From: a virus
Reading direction: 5' to 3' (one strand)
IMG/VR virus record: IMGVR_UViG_3300027759_000329
Coordinates: 1 to 28,752 of that record
DNA length: 28,752 bases
The position numbers and the translations under genes were made by a program. The notes below the pieces were generated by a model. It saw only the letters and a list, made by a program, of their open reading frames with translations, searched no databases and was not told the DNA's origin. Below are positions 22,553 through 28,752 of this stretch, in pieces. The first letter of the stretch is position 1. Every line of letters begins with the position of its first letter.

Positions 22553-23236
22553 TTAAAAGGGAATGTCGTCTCCCGTTTCCCAACTGAACCCTTCAATGCC
22601 ATCAATTGGCGGAGTTGCATCAAATATTCCTTCTGCCGTTGGCGGACCAATTGGCGTATCCAGTGGATCTTGCACTGCCGTCTTTGTCTTCGTTACCGTC
22701 GCGCCTGGAAACTCTTTCTTTGCCATCGCTATTTCTGGGAATGCAGAAATAATATGCGCAATTTCGTCCAGCGTATAGACGTTTATTTTACGACCTTCCG
22801 CAAGAATGCGATTCGCCAATTGAGGCTCTCTGACGACAGTTGCCACTGTGCCGTCTTCAAGACATACCTCCCATATTGCCGGGTCAAGAACTTCCGCGCC
22901 GTTTGCCTCCGCCGCTTTATCGAGCGCAGCCCAAGCCTTCGCCATACGAGCTGATTCACGCTTCACGTCCTCCAGATTGCCTGTCCAACGCGCCTGGCTA
23001 GTAAGGTAGCGTTGCCGATCGAACTTCTCCCTCAGCTCCGTGCTAACGAGTAGCCGCAGCCTATCCCTTCCCCACTTGAGCTCTAACTGCACCTCGAGCG
23101 CGTCCGCCTCATCAAGGGCAGCCCTGCCGGCGATATACATGCCGGGAGTCGCCATCCAAGGTATCGGTGTGTAGTGACTAACTGCGACGCCGCGGTCAGA
23201 CTTTGTCGGAGGTCTCCTCGCCGGTTTCTTCGCCAT
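22553..23236 (-). CDS. Replication-module protein with SSB-like DDIPF tail
   Basis: 227 residues. A basic N-terminus (AKKPARRPPTKSDRG) is followed by VQLELKWGRDRLRLLVSTEL, a helical middle (EDVKRESARMAKAWAALDKA) and a strand-rich part (AIWEVCLEDGTVATVVREP, INVYTLDEIAHIISAFPEI). The C-terminus is Pro/Thr-rich, disordered, and ends WETGDDIPF. DDIPF is the conserved tip by which bacterial SSB recruits replication and repair proteins. I see no clear OB-fold, so whether it binds ssDNA is undetermined; similar KWG..RL proteins of unknown function occur in rhizobial genomes and phages. The last gene of the leftward replication operon, it lies directly before the terminator. Confidence 0.7.
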   Translation of the reverse strand: MAKKPARRPPTKSDRGVAVSHYTPIPWMATPGMYIAGRAALDEADALEVQLELKWGRDRLRLLVSTELREKFDRQRYLTSQARWTGNLEDVKRESARMAKAWAALDKAAEANGAEVLDPAIWEVCLEDGTVATVVREPQLANRILAEGRKINVYTLDEIAHIISAFPEIAMAKKEFPGATVTKTKTAVQDPLDTPIGPPTAEGIFDATPPIDGIEGFSWETGDDIPF

Positions 23237-23240
23237 GACG

Positions 23241-23459
23241 CTAGTCCTTATCCCAGGAGAACTTTGGCAGCGTCACCTTGGCTCGAGCGGCCTTCGCCGC
23301 GTCGCCGTATAATTCATCTTTCAGCTTTTCATCCAATCGAGCCTGCCGGATCGACTTGAGCTTTGGTGGCGGTGCGTCAAGATTAGACGACCCCATTGTG
23401 TCGCCGCCTGCATGTCTGTGTATTTTTTTATTTATTACAAATGCCGGTTCCTTCGCCAT
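23241..23459 (-). CDS. Small hypothetical protein of the replication operon
   Basis: 72 residues from the ATG at 23459 with GGAGAAGAGAG upstream; an earlier in-frame TTG is less likely. Begins MAKEPAFVINKKIHRHAGGD and ends VTLPKFSWDKD, basic, with a helix IRQARLDEKLKDELYGDAAK. No family recognised. It overlaps the preceding gene by 32 bp and is followed 4 bp later by the DDIPF-tail gene, so the three are co-translated. Confidence 0.6.
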   Translation of the reverse strand: MAKEPAFVINKKIHRHAGGDTMGSSNLDAPPPKLKSIRQARLDEKLKDELYGDAAKAARAKVTLPKFSWDKD

Positions 23460-23640
23460 CTCTCTTCTCCATCTCAATATCAACAGTTCTCTGTTCAGCA
23501 AAAATCGCTTCGATGAGCAGCATCGCCGTCTCGCCGAGCTTCAGACATCCACACGACGGATCTCTTGGCGCGTTTTTGACAACCGCCATAAATCGCTCAA
23601 GCCGGCCGCCAGTAAGTTCAGGGGGAGGGTTAGTAATCAT
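23428..23640 (-). CDS. Small hypothetical protein
   Basis: 70 residues from the ATG at 23640 (MITNPPPELTGGRLERFMAV...); a TTG 15 bp upstream is possible, and neither has a strong ribosome site. A short PSCGCLKLGE segment, with CxC, precedes a hydrophobic helix TAMLLIEAIFAEQ and a polar tail. No family recognised. It is the first gene downstream of the GC-rich/iteron region on the leftward transcript and overlaps the next gene by 32 bp. Confidence 0.55.
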   Translation of the reverse strand: MITNPPPELTGGRLERFMAVVKNAPRDPSCGCLKLGETAMLLIEAIFAEQRTVDIEMEKRDGEGTGICNK

Positions 23641-23672
23641 TTCAAAATTCAACAATTCAAATTGCCGTTAGG

Positions 23673-23701
23673 TTTTAACACTATCCCGCCGCCGCCGTCA
23701 A
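23673..23701 (-). promoter_or_regulatory. Weak candidate promoter for the leftward replication operon
   Basis: Minus strand: TTGACG (23701-23696), a 17-bp spacer and TTAAAA (23678-23673), 33 bp upstream of the ATG at 23640. The -35 is good and the -10 poor. It is the best match in the gap between the helicase-primase stop and the next leftward gene. Transcripts could equally read through from the helicase-primase gene. Confidence 0.3.
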
Positions 23702-23783
23702 GCGCGTCGGCAGCGCAGCGAGCGGCGCAGCGTCAGCGCAGCCGCGAAGCGGAGCGGGGGGGATTCCCCAAAGGGGGGGGGAT
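23686..23783. other. GC-rich low-complexity stretch with G7 and G9 tracts
   Basis: About 100 bp of almost only G and C, made of short interleaved GCAGCG, GAGCGGCG and GCGAAGCGGAGCG strings. It ends in a run of seven G, then ATTCCCCAAA and a run of nine G at 23774-23782. The surroundings are far less GC-rich. No open frame crosses it convincingly. It directly abuts the ACTTCCG repeat cluster. Confidence 0.75.
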
Positions 23784-23784
23784 T

Positions 23785-23970
23785 ACTTCCGTATACTTAC
23801 TTCCGTATCTAAGTTGCTGATATATCATGTAAAACCTCACGGGAGTATACAAGCTATCTCCGTGCCCGGAAGTATGTTACTTCCGGAGCATATATTAATC
23901 ATTGTTTTCGTTAGATTCAGGCCCGGAAGTATCTATCCTACTTCCGGAATTTTTAGAATTTACTTCCGTA
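23785..23970. repeat. Iteron-like ACTTCCG repeat cluster (putative replication origin or operator)
   Basis: Seven copies of ACTTCCG(G/T) or its complement in ~186 bp. Two direct ACTTCCGTAT copies 14 bp apart (23785, 23799). A perfect inverted pair CCGGAAGT-5-ACTTCCGG (23866-23886). A second inverted pair with 9-bp spacer (23923-23947). A single ACTTCCGTA (23962-23970). Three lie within the 3' end of the helicase-primase gene. An AT-rich CATATATTAATCATT stretch lies between the two inverted pairs. Such arrays next to replication genes usually bind an initiator or repressor. Confidence 0.7.
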
Positions 23971-26126
23971 ACATTTCGGGGGTCAAAAATTATTTTCAGC
24001 CCCTTCATTTTTGTGTCCTTGTTTCTCACTTGCTCGGCAATAAATCCCGAATCAACGAGCGCACTTATCACGGCGTATGAATTTGATTCGTTTAATTTGC
24101 GTCTCGTTATGGCGTGCAATCGACGGTATGCATGACGTGGATCGAGCTTCATATTCCTCGCCATTGACCATGGTTTATTGGCGTCCCAATCCTCTTTAAT
24201 TGACGCCAGGATGCGGTCGCGCTCCTCGATCGGCATCTTGATAGGACCGGCATAATAGAAGCCTGTCTCCTGCTTATTGCCAAAGCCAACATCCCTTGCG
24301 GCCGCCTTGTCGCTCTTTTGGATTGTTGGGACCAACGACGTTTTGAACCCGTCTGTGCTGACGGTCTTCATGTTGATCGTCATCGACCAGCCATCTGGAG
24401 CGGCCTTGATCTTGTAGGCAGTCATGATGAGCTCGTCGGAGCCCTTCTCGCGATCCATCGTCATGATGCTATCTCCGTCGCCGATCAGGGCTGACGATCC
24501 ACGCATGCCGCCTTCGCCGTTTTTGGCGACGTGATGCATGCCGATATCTGCTGAGTTGAACGCCTGCCGGATCTTTGTCCTAATATCATTAAAGATCGAC
24601 ATCTCTGGAGCGCCGTTTTCGTCTGCTCCAGGAATAACCTTAGAGATCGTATCGTAAATTATTAACGCCGGATCTTTACCCTTCGATCGATAATTTATTT
24701 CCCAGGAGAGCGTTTTCATAAGCCGCAAACGATCGGCCTCACGCATAAGGTTTAACGCGTCAGGGATGACGATATAGTTCTTCCGATCAAGCTTAACGCC
24801 GTATTCGTCCTCGAATGCGCTGATGCGGTTGTAATGGTCGTATAGGCCCTCTGTAGTGATATAAATCACCAAGCCATGCGTATTGACCTTCCGGCCTAAA
24901 AAGCTATCCATGCCCGTTGCTACGGCGACGCCGAGGCCCATGCCAACGAATGTCTTGCCGACGCCTGGAGCTGCTGCGAAAAAGTGTGACCCGCCTTCGA
25001 CAATGATCCCCTCCCACAGCCAGACTGGAGGAGACATGTTTCGTAAATCCTCGATGTCCCAGACCCGAAACAAATCCGGCGGCCTTTGAACCTCACCACC
25101 GTCTGTGATATCCGGAACATCCTGGGTAAAATTTTCGAGGATTACTCTTTCATTTGTCTCATATGGCTGGGGCTTACCGGCCTCGTCGGCGATCTTTGTA
25201 TCCCACTGCTTGATTGCCGCGCGCCATTTCTGATTGAAAAGCGTAATGCCGCGGTTTTCACGCTCGAGCAGCATATGCTTCGGCGTGCCAGGCTCATGTA
25301 TCCTGGCCTCGACAGATTCGACGTATGATTCGAATAATTCCTTCTTGTGCGTCGTTTGCTCTGATTCAGTCGGAATGATCGGCGCGTCGCGATAGAGATC
25401 GATGACCTTGCGAAAGATCATGCGATGCATCAGGCTTTCGCGGCCGTCCTTGCGCTTGCCCCATTCATCGAACTCGGCTTCGGGCGTAGCGGTTTTAATT
25501 CGCTCGCCTGCAGGTGTAATAGTTGCACCTAGTGAATCTATTTCATCACATAGCCACTTTGGCATTTCTGGTATTTCGATCGTGTCCGGCTCTTGGTCGG
25601 TCAACCAATCGTAATGCTTTCCTGATTCGTGCTTCGAGGGCGGAAGCATTGCAAAGCCGCCAACGCCTCGGATGTCGACGCCTAATTCACTATTTTTACA
25701 GGTAGGACAATTCCATCCTTCAGGCGCACGGAAAAACATTTGGTAGCCGCCACCGCCTGTTCGCTGAGTGGGACATTCGGACATGATGCCGGCGTTATGG
25801 TCTGTGTGAACCCCGTCCCACCAAATTTGGGCTTTGGGGTTTTTATGGGTATCGAGATCAACAACAACGATGCGCCCAGGAGACACGCCAGTAATGAGAC
25901 CCATATTACTTCTTTGGGAATACTTCCCTGCGGCTCCATACCATCCATCGAACACCTCCTGTGATACAAGTTCGTGCGTGTATTGCTTCCATTCTTGCAG
26001 GAATGGTCGTTTCCATGACTTCGCTTCATTAGGCATGTATGCAGGAACAACCTGCATGCCTAATTGACGATAGAGCTTTGCATAGTCCGCGGGTGAGGCG
26101 AACTCTGAATCAAATTCCGGTAACAT
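23895..26126 (-). CDS. Prim-pol / RepA-type AAA+ helicase fusion (replication protein)
   Basis: 743 residues. N-terminal archaeo-eukaryotic-type primase-polymerase (~1-200): VVVDLDTH with Asp90 and Asp92 as metal ligands, TGGGGYQMFF (motif II, Gln129 where His is usual) and VDIRGVGGFAMLPPSKHESG (motif III). A CPTC pair lies at 140-143. A linker follows, then a hexameric RepA/AAA_25-type ATPase: Walker A AAPGVGKT (~385-392), Walker B ALIIYDTISKVI, sensor MHHVAKNGEGGMRGSSAL. A winged-helix-like region ends the protein (PRHAYRRLHAITRRKL). It should prime and unwind phage DNA. The 3' end contains part of the iteron-like cluster. The ribosome site is modest. Confidence 0.85.
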   Translation of the reverse strand: MLPEFDSEFASPADYAKLYRQLGMQVVPAYMPNEAKSWKRPFLQEWKQYTHELVSQEVFDGWYGAAGKYSQRSNMGLITGVSPGRIVVVDLDTHKNPKAQIWWDGVHTDHNAGIMSECPTQRTGGGGYQMFFRAPEGWNCPTCKNSELGVDIRGVGGFAMLPPSKHESGKHYDWLTDQEPDTIEIPEMPKWLCDEIDSLGATITPAGERIKTATPEAEFDEWGKRKDGRESLMHRMIFRKVIDLYRDAPIIPTESEQTTHKKELFESYVESVEARIHEPGTPKHMLLERENRGITLFNQKWRAAIKQWDTKIADEAGKPQPYETNERVILENFTQDVPDITDGGEVQRPPDLFRVWDIEDLRNMSPPVWLWEGIIVEGGSHFFAAAPGVGKTFVGMGLGVAVATGMDSFLGRKVNTHGLVIYITTEGLYDHYNRISAFEDEYGVKLDRKNYIVIPDALNLMREADRLRLMKTLSWEINYRSKGKDPALIIYDTISKVIPGADENGAPEMSIFNDIRTKIRQAFNSADIGMHHVAKNGEGGMRGSSALIGDGDSIMTMDREKGSDELIMTAYKIKAAPDGWSMTINMKTVSTDGFKTSLVPTIQKSDKAAARDVGFGNKQETGFYYAGPIKMPIEERDRILASIKEDWDANKPWSMARNMKLDPRHAYRRLHAITRRKLNESNSYAVISALVDSGFIAEQVRNKDTKMKGLKIIFDPRNVTEVNSKNSGSRIDTSGPESNENND

Positions 26127-26252
26127 GCTGAGGGGCCTTTATATCGATTGATTTATGTTAATGAATACTGTATCTATTCATGGTCGTTTTGCTTTCGTCA
26201 TTACGACACCTCCCTTGAGACTTTATGGCGTCCAGCAATGGGCGCTTATTTT

Positions 26253-26705
26253 TTATAAGTTTATCCTTGCACCATACAGTGCGAGAAGAGCTGCTTCCGC
26301 GCGGCCATTATCTTTCTTCCTGCGAAAGTGCTCGCTGAATGGCCACGTTGAAATAGCAAGAGCGCGTGCTTGTTCTTTGTCGGCCGTTAAACCAAAATGC
26401 TTTTTCCATTTTGTCGGCGCAACATTTATTGTTGGAATATGCAAAGAGCCAACAACGCCCTTTGCAATTCCATAACTCATGCCAAAATTAAAACTGCTTG
26501 CGACGCCTTGCTTGGGCATAGAATGGACAATCTCGATAACGGCTAAGTCAGGCGCGTATTGATGAATTAAATCATGCAATGCTGATGCATTTATTTCCTT
26601 GCCAACAATAGGAACATCATATGCCGATATGCCTGCACGTTGATCGGGAAAATAAAATGCTACTGCGCCGCTTATGCCGGGATCAATGCCCATAATGCAT
26701 TTCAT
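26253..26705 (-). CDS. RuvC-like Holliday junction resolvase
   Basis: 150 residues, close to phage RuvC-family enzymes. MGIDPGISGAVAFY gives catalytic Asp8, AVIEIVHSMPKQG gives Glu58, and KKDNGRAEAALLALYG near the C-terminus supplies Asp132 and Glu137, in the RNase-H-like order D-E-D. SSFNFGMSYGIAKGVV and VAPTKWKKHFGL are the usual family blocks. It would resolve branched DNA before packaging. It overlaps the GIY-YIG gene by ATGA. In the 126-bp gap before the helicase-primase gene a strong AAGGGAGGTG site precedes a 7-codon frame (MTKAKRP) of doubtful meaning. Confidence 0.85.
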   Translation of the reverse strand: MKCIMGIDPGISGAVAFYFPDQRAGISAYDVPIVGKEINASALHDLIHQYAPDLAVIEIVHSMPKQGVASSFNFGMSYGIAKGVVGSLHIPTINVAPTKWKKHFGLTADKEQARALAISTWPFSEHFRRKKDNGRAEAALLALYGARINL

Positions 26706-27250
26706 TCCGATTCCTTATTTTGATTTGCAAAAGGAAATTCTCCAAATTTTTGAGAGTATTCAATAAAATCTATAAGCTGCCATCCTGAAACTACATATTT
26801 TTTAAATCTTCGAGCGCCAAATCTAGTATTTTTAATTTTGTCATATGTTTTAATTGCCCCTAATTTATTAGTTTCTATAAGCTGTTTAATAGAATTAGTG
26901 TTCGTAAAAAACATGTCTGCAACTTGTTGAGTGGAATACAAAATGCCAAAATTAACAATTTTCCTTGTTACTTCATTTCTAGATCTTTCAGCGGCTTCAT
27001 ATTTAGTCTCTCCTTTATCTTTAGTTTTTTTATGAATATTATAAACAGGCCGCTCTTCATTAATCGCTATTGTTTCGGCAGTTAGAGCTCCATCTCTGGA
27101 ATCAAATGTTTCAATTTTTACTGTAGCTATTTCATCAAACCATGAGGAATGCTCTCTGTGTTGTGCGAGCCTGTTTACAGCAGATAAAGATACTCCGACA
27201 TAAAGCAGCGTCCCTTCTTGATTATAATGCCGATATAAATTTGTCTTCAT
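26702..27250 (-). CDS. GIY-YIG nuclease-like protein with C-terminal HTH
   Basis: 182 residues from the ATG at 27250, which has the cassette GGAGATTGAG; an upstream frame through the regulatory region is unlikely to be coding. The N-terminal domain follows the GIY-YIG pattern: LYRHYNQEGTLLYVGVS (Tyr6, Tyr17-Val-Gly), Arg27/His31 and Glu59 within AETIAINEERPVYN. The C-terminal part has an excisionase-like helix-turn-helix, STQQVADMFFTNTNSIKQLI. The gene is clearly AT-richer than its neighbours, with many AAA/TTT codons, a sign of recent acquisition. A homing-type or regulatory nuclease is possible; activity is not proved. Confidence 0.75.
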   Translation of the reverse strand: MKTNLYRHYNQEGTLLYVGVSLSAVNRLAQHREHSSWFDEIATVKIETFDSRDGALTAETIAINEERPVYNIHKKTKDKGETKYEAAERSRNEVTRKIVNFGILYSTQQVADMFFTNTNSIKQLIETNKLGAIKTYDKIKNTRFGARRFKKYVVSGWQLIDFIEYSQKFGEFPFANQNKESE

Positions 27251-27385
27251 CTCAATCTCCATATGATTCCCGGTCCGGGCCTTAAACGCTAATGCTAAAT
27301 CTAAAAAAATGTCAATGCCACAAAATATAGATTGACTGAAGCTTACCGGGCCGCTAAATCTAGACCGAATCGATATTGAGGCTTT
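27251..27385. promoter_or_regulatory. Divergent regulatory region with direct repeats
   Basis: Separates the leftward GIY-YIG gene from the rightward nuclease. A leftward TTGACA (27310-27315, reverse) has a 17-bp spacer to TTAGCG; a rightward TTGACT (27332-27337) has a 17-bp spacer to TAAATC. Both -10 boxes are poor. GCTAAATCTA occurs twice in the same orientation (27294-27303 and 27353-27362), and CCGGGCC precedes it in both cases. A CCCGGTCCGGG palindrome sits at 27269-27279. These look like operator sites. Confidence 0.5.
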
Positions 27386-28141
27386 ATGAACAACGATCCT
27401 TTTACCGCTCACGGCATCAAACATCTGTCTCCATCAACCTGCAACCTATTCATTGGGTCGCAGGCCGCATTTGTTTTGGACAAATGTTTAAAGAAAAAAG
27501 GCCAGGTGGGCGCAGCCGCACATAGAGGGACGGCTACGGAGAAGGGCGTTGTGCATGGCCTTGTAACGGGTGCCAATGATGAAGAGTGTATAGGGATAGC
27601 CAAGGATGAGTTCTGGAGACTTACCGCTTTATCCGGTGATCCTGCCCGAGACAAAGAAGAAGCCGCAGTTCCTGAAATGGTTAAAATCGGCCTTAAAGAA
27701 TTGCGACCGTATGGACAGCCAACATCAACCCAGGGTGCGATTGAGTATCATTTTGACTCGATCGCGGTCCCCTTTATTGGTTTCTATGATATTGAATGGG
27801 CGAACCATAACATACTGGTAGATCTGAAAACGACGCATGCCTTACCAAGTAAAATTAGCACAAATCATGCGCGACAGGTTGCGCTCTATGCTGCTGCGCG
27901 CGGCAATGCGATTGACCCAAGAGTTACTTATGTCACGCCGAAAAAGTCTGCGACGTATCGGGTCGATAATGTATCTGAACATGTCGCGTCTTTGGAGCGA
28001 ATCGGTCTTGCAATCCAAAGGTTTTTATCGATAAGCGAAGATCCGCATGAACTGGCTAGATATGTTATGCCAGACGTTGAGAGTTTTTACTTCAAAGATC
28101 CAATGTCGAGACAGGCTGTTTTTGAAATATGGGGAGTTTAG
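27386..28141 (+). CDS. PD-(D/E)XK superfamily exonuclease (RecB-like)
   Basis: 251 residues. KHLSPSTCNLFIGSQAAFVL is the usual start of this phage nuclease family. RGTATEKGVVHGL supplies Glu52, PFIGFYDIEWAN and ILVDLKTTHALP give the core Asp135 and Asp146-Leu-Lys148, and NHARQVALYAAARG matches the Q...Y motif (Gln164, Tyr168). Such enzymes trim dsDNA ends for phage recombination or Cas4-like roles. GAGG lies 4 nt before the ATG. It is the first gene of a rightward block that continues off the right edge. Confidence 0.8.
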   Translation: MNNDPFTAHGIKHLSPSTCNLFIGSQAAFVLDKCLKKKGQVGAAAHRGTATEKGVVHGLVTGANDEECIGIAKDEFWRLTALSGDPARDKEEAAVPEMVKIGLKELRPYGQPTSTQGAIEYHFDSIAVPFIGFYDIEWANHNILVDLKTTHALPSKISTNHARQVALYAAARGNAIDPRVTYVTPKKSATYRVDNVSEHVASLERIGLAIQRFLSISEDPHELARYVMPDVESFYFKDPMSRQAVFEIWGV

Positions 28142-28142
28142 C

Positions 28143-28388
28143 ATGCAAGTAATGCCGGGGAATAAATTTGGGTTTTTATGTCTTAGCCACATGGTTGATG
28201 GCGAGTTAAGCAAATTACTGCTTAAAGCAAGATCAGTAAAACATATTTGTATTAAAGATGAGGACGATGAAGAAAACTATCCATGGTCAAAATCTGTAAT
28301 TTTTATGGATTATGGAATTTCTCCAGTTATGGAATCAATTGATGAAATTCTTGAGCAGCTGGAAAACATTCATCCTAGCATGCTTTGA
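28143..28388 (+). CDS. Small acidic hypothetical protein
   Basis: 81 residues from the ATG at 28143, with GGGGAG 6 nt upstream, 1 bp after the nuclease stop. MQVMPGNKFGFLCLSHMVDG..., with an acidic IKDEDDEENYP turn and a helical end ESIDEILEQLENIH. No family recognised. The AT-rich base use resembles the GIY-YIG gene. Its stop overlaps an ATG of a 12-codon frame (MARFPAMGRGKR), which in turn overlaps an 11-codon frame that ends on the next gene's start. Confidence 0.65.
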   Translation: MQVMPGNKFGFLCLSHMVDGELSKLLLKARSVKHICIKDEDDEENYPWSKSVIFMDYGISPVMESIDEILEQLENIHPSML

Positions 28389-28457
28389 TGGCGAGATTCC
28401 CCGCTATGGGGAGAGGCAAGCGGTGAGCCAGATCATCGCACAAAGTGGAGAAGTATA

Positions 28458-28752
28458 ATGGCTTTTGATGGGTTTTTTGATAGTGTCGGCGAAGGCAATA
28501 GTTTTCTGCCGATCATTAAATATGATGCGCGTTCTGGTCGCCTCTCACGTCGCGATCGTGAGAATGGCGAAAACAATGACGTTGATATCACGCGCAGCTT
28601 CAAGGCAATTTTTGACTTTGATAATGTCGAGATTGGCTGGATTAATTTTAATACGGGTGGCGCTCCAGACTACCGCGTGCGTCGTTACGCTGATGGCGTG
28701 AAGGTTGATAAGCCATCGGAAGAAGGATTTAAGCGCGGCTTCCGTCTTGTAT
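28458..28752 (+). CDS. Conserved phage hypothetical protein, possibly ssDNA-binding (3' end outside window)
   Basis: The frame is open from ATG 28458 to the right edge, at least 98 residues. It has GGAG 7 nt upstream, and the ATG shares a base with the stop of an upstream 11-codon frame. It begins MAFDGFFDSVGEGNSFLPII and continues KYDARSGRLSRRDRE, then ITRSFKAIFDFDNVEIGWIN and FNTGGAPDYRVRRYADG. This looks like a conserved phage protein I have seen near recombination and primase genes. Its beta-rich, aromatic composition would suit an ssDNA-binding protein, but that is inference. Truncated only by the window. Confidence 0.7.
   Translation, partial: MAFDGFFDSVGEGNSFLPIIKYDARSGRLSRRDRENGENNDVDITRSFKAIFDFDNVEIGWINFNTGGAPDYRVRRYADGVKVDKPSEEGFKRGFRLV

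Overview
The window is part of a tailed double-stranded DNA phage genome (class Caudoviricetes). It most resembles podoviruses of the P22 morphogenesis type, on the strength of a P22-like portal, a gp3-like small terminase, a gp4-like tail accessory factor and a scaffold/capsid pair in the usual order. A GapR/DUF2312 protein, a family largely confined to Alphaproteobacteria and their phages, points to an alphaproteobacterial host. I see no integrase, tRNA, CRISPR array or insertion sequence.

Layout. Positions 1-19490 (minus strand, read right to left) form a virion and packaging module: small terminase, a small protein, large terminase, a small protein, portal, a 1503-residue polyvalent-type protein, a 454-residue Lys/Gly-rich protein, a small protein, a GroES-like co-chaperonin, scaffold and an accessory protein. 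A likely terminator/promoter pair (6359-6409) follows, then a decoration-like protein, the major capsid protein, a strong terminator (4696-4725), a series of small structural or basic proteins, the gp4-like tail factor, a zinc-ribbon protein, and a collagen-like tail fibre that runs off the left edge. Many junctions are ATGA, TGATG or TAATG overlaps, so translation is probably coupled. Just upstream lie a 46-residue lipoprotein, a terminator, GapR and a Cys-rich small protein.

Positions 20190-22377 (plus strand) hold a block of small, mostly unrecognised early-type genes. Two promoters there carry the same inverted repeat, GTGAAGAAACTTCA(C/T), in the -35/-10 spacer. Five genes start with a near-identical translation cassette (GGAGATTGATATG), and a small helix-turn-helix protein in the block is a candidate for the operator's repressor.

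Positions 22441-27250 (minus strand) form the replication/recombination module: a protein with an SSB-like DDIPF tail, two small genes, a GC-rich/poly-G stretch beside seven iteron-like ACTTCCG repeats (a likely origin or control site), a prim-pol/RepA-type helicase fusion, a RuvC-like resolvase and an AT-rich GIY-YIG + helix-turn-helix protein. A divergent regulatory region (27251-27385) leads to a plus-strand PD-(D/E)XK nuclease, a small protein and the start of a further gene cut by the right edge.

The most interesting items are the shared promoter-operator with its candidate repressor, the iteron cluster overlapping the 3' end of the helicase-primase gene, the recurring GG-linker motif inside the giant virion protein and its neighbours, the acidic-Phe tails on two putative DNA-metabolism proteins, and a possible H-type RNA pseudoknot between virion genes. 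All family assignments come from reading motifs by eye; no database search was run.
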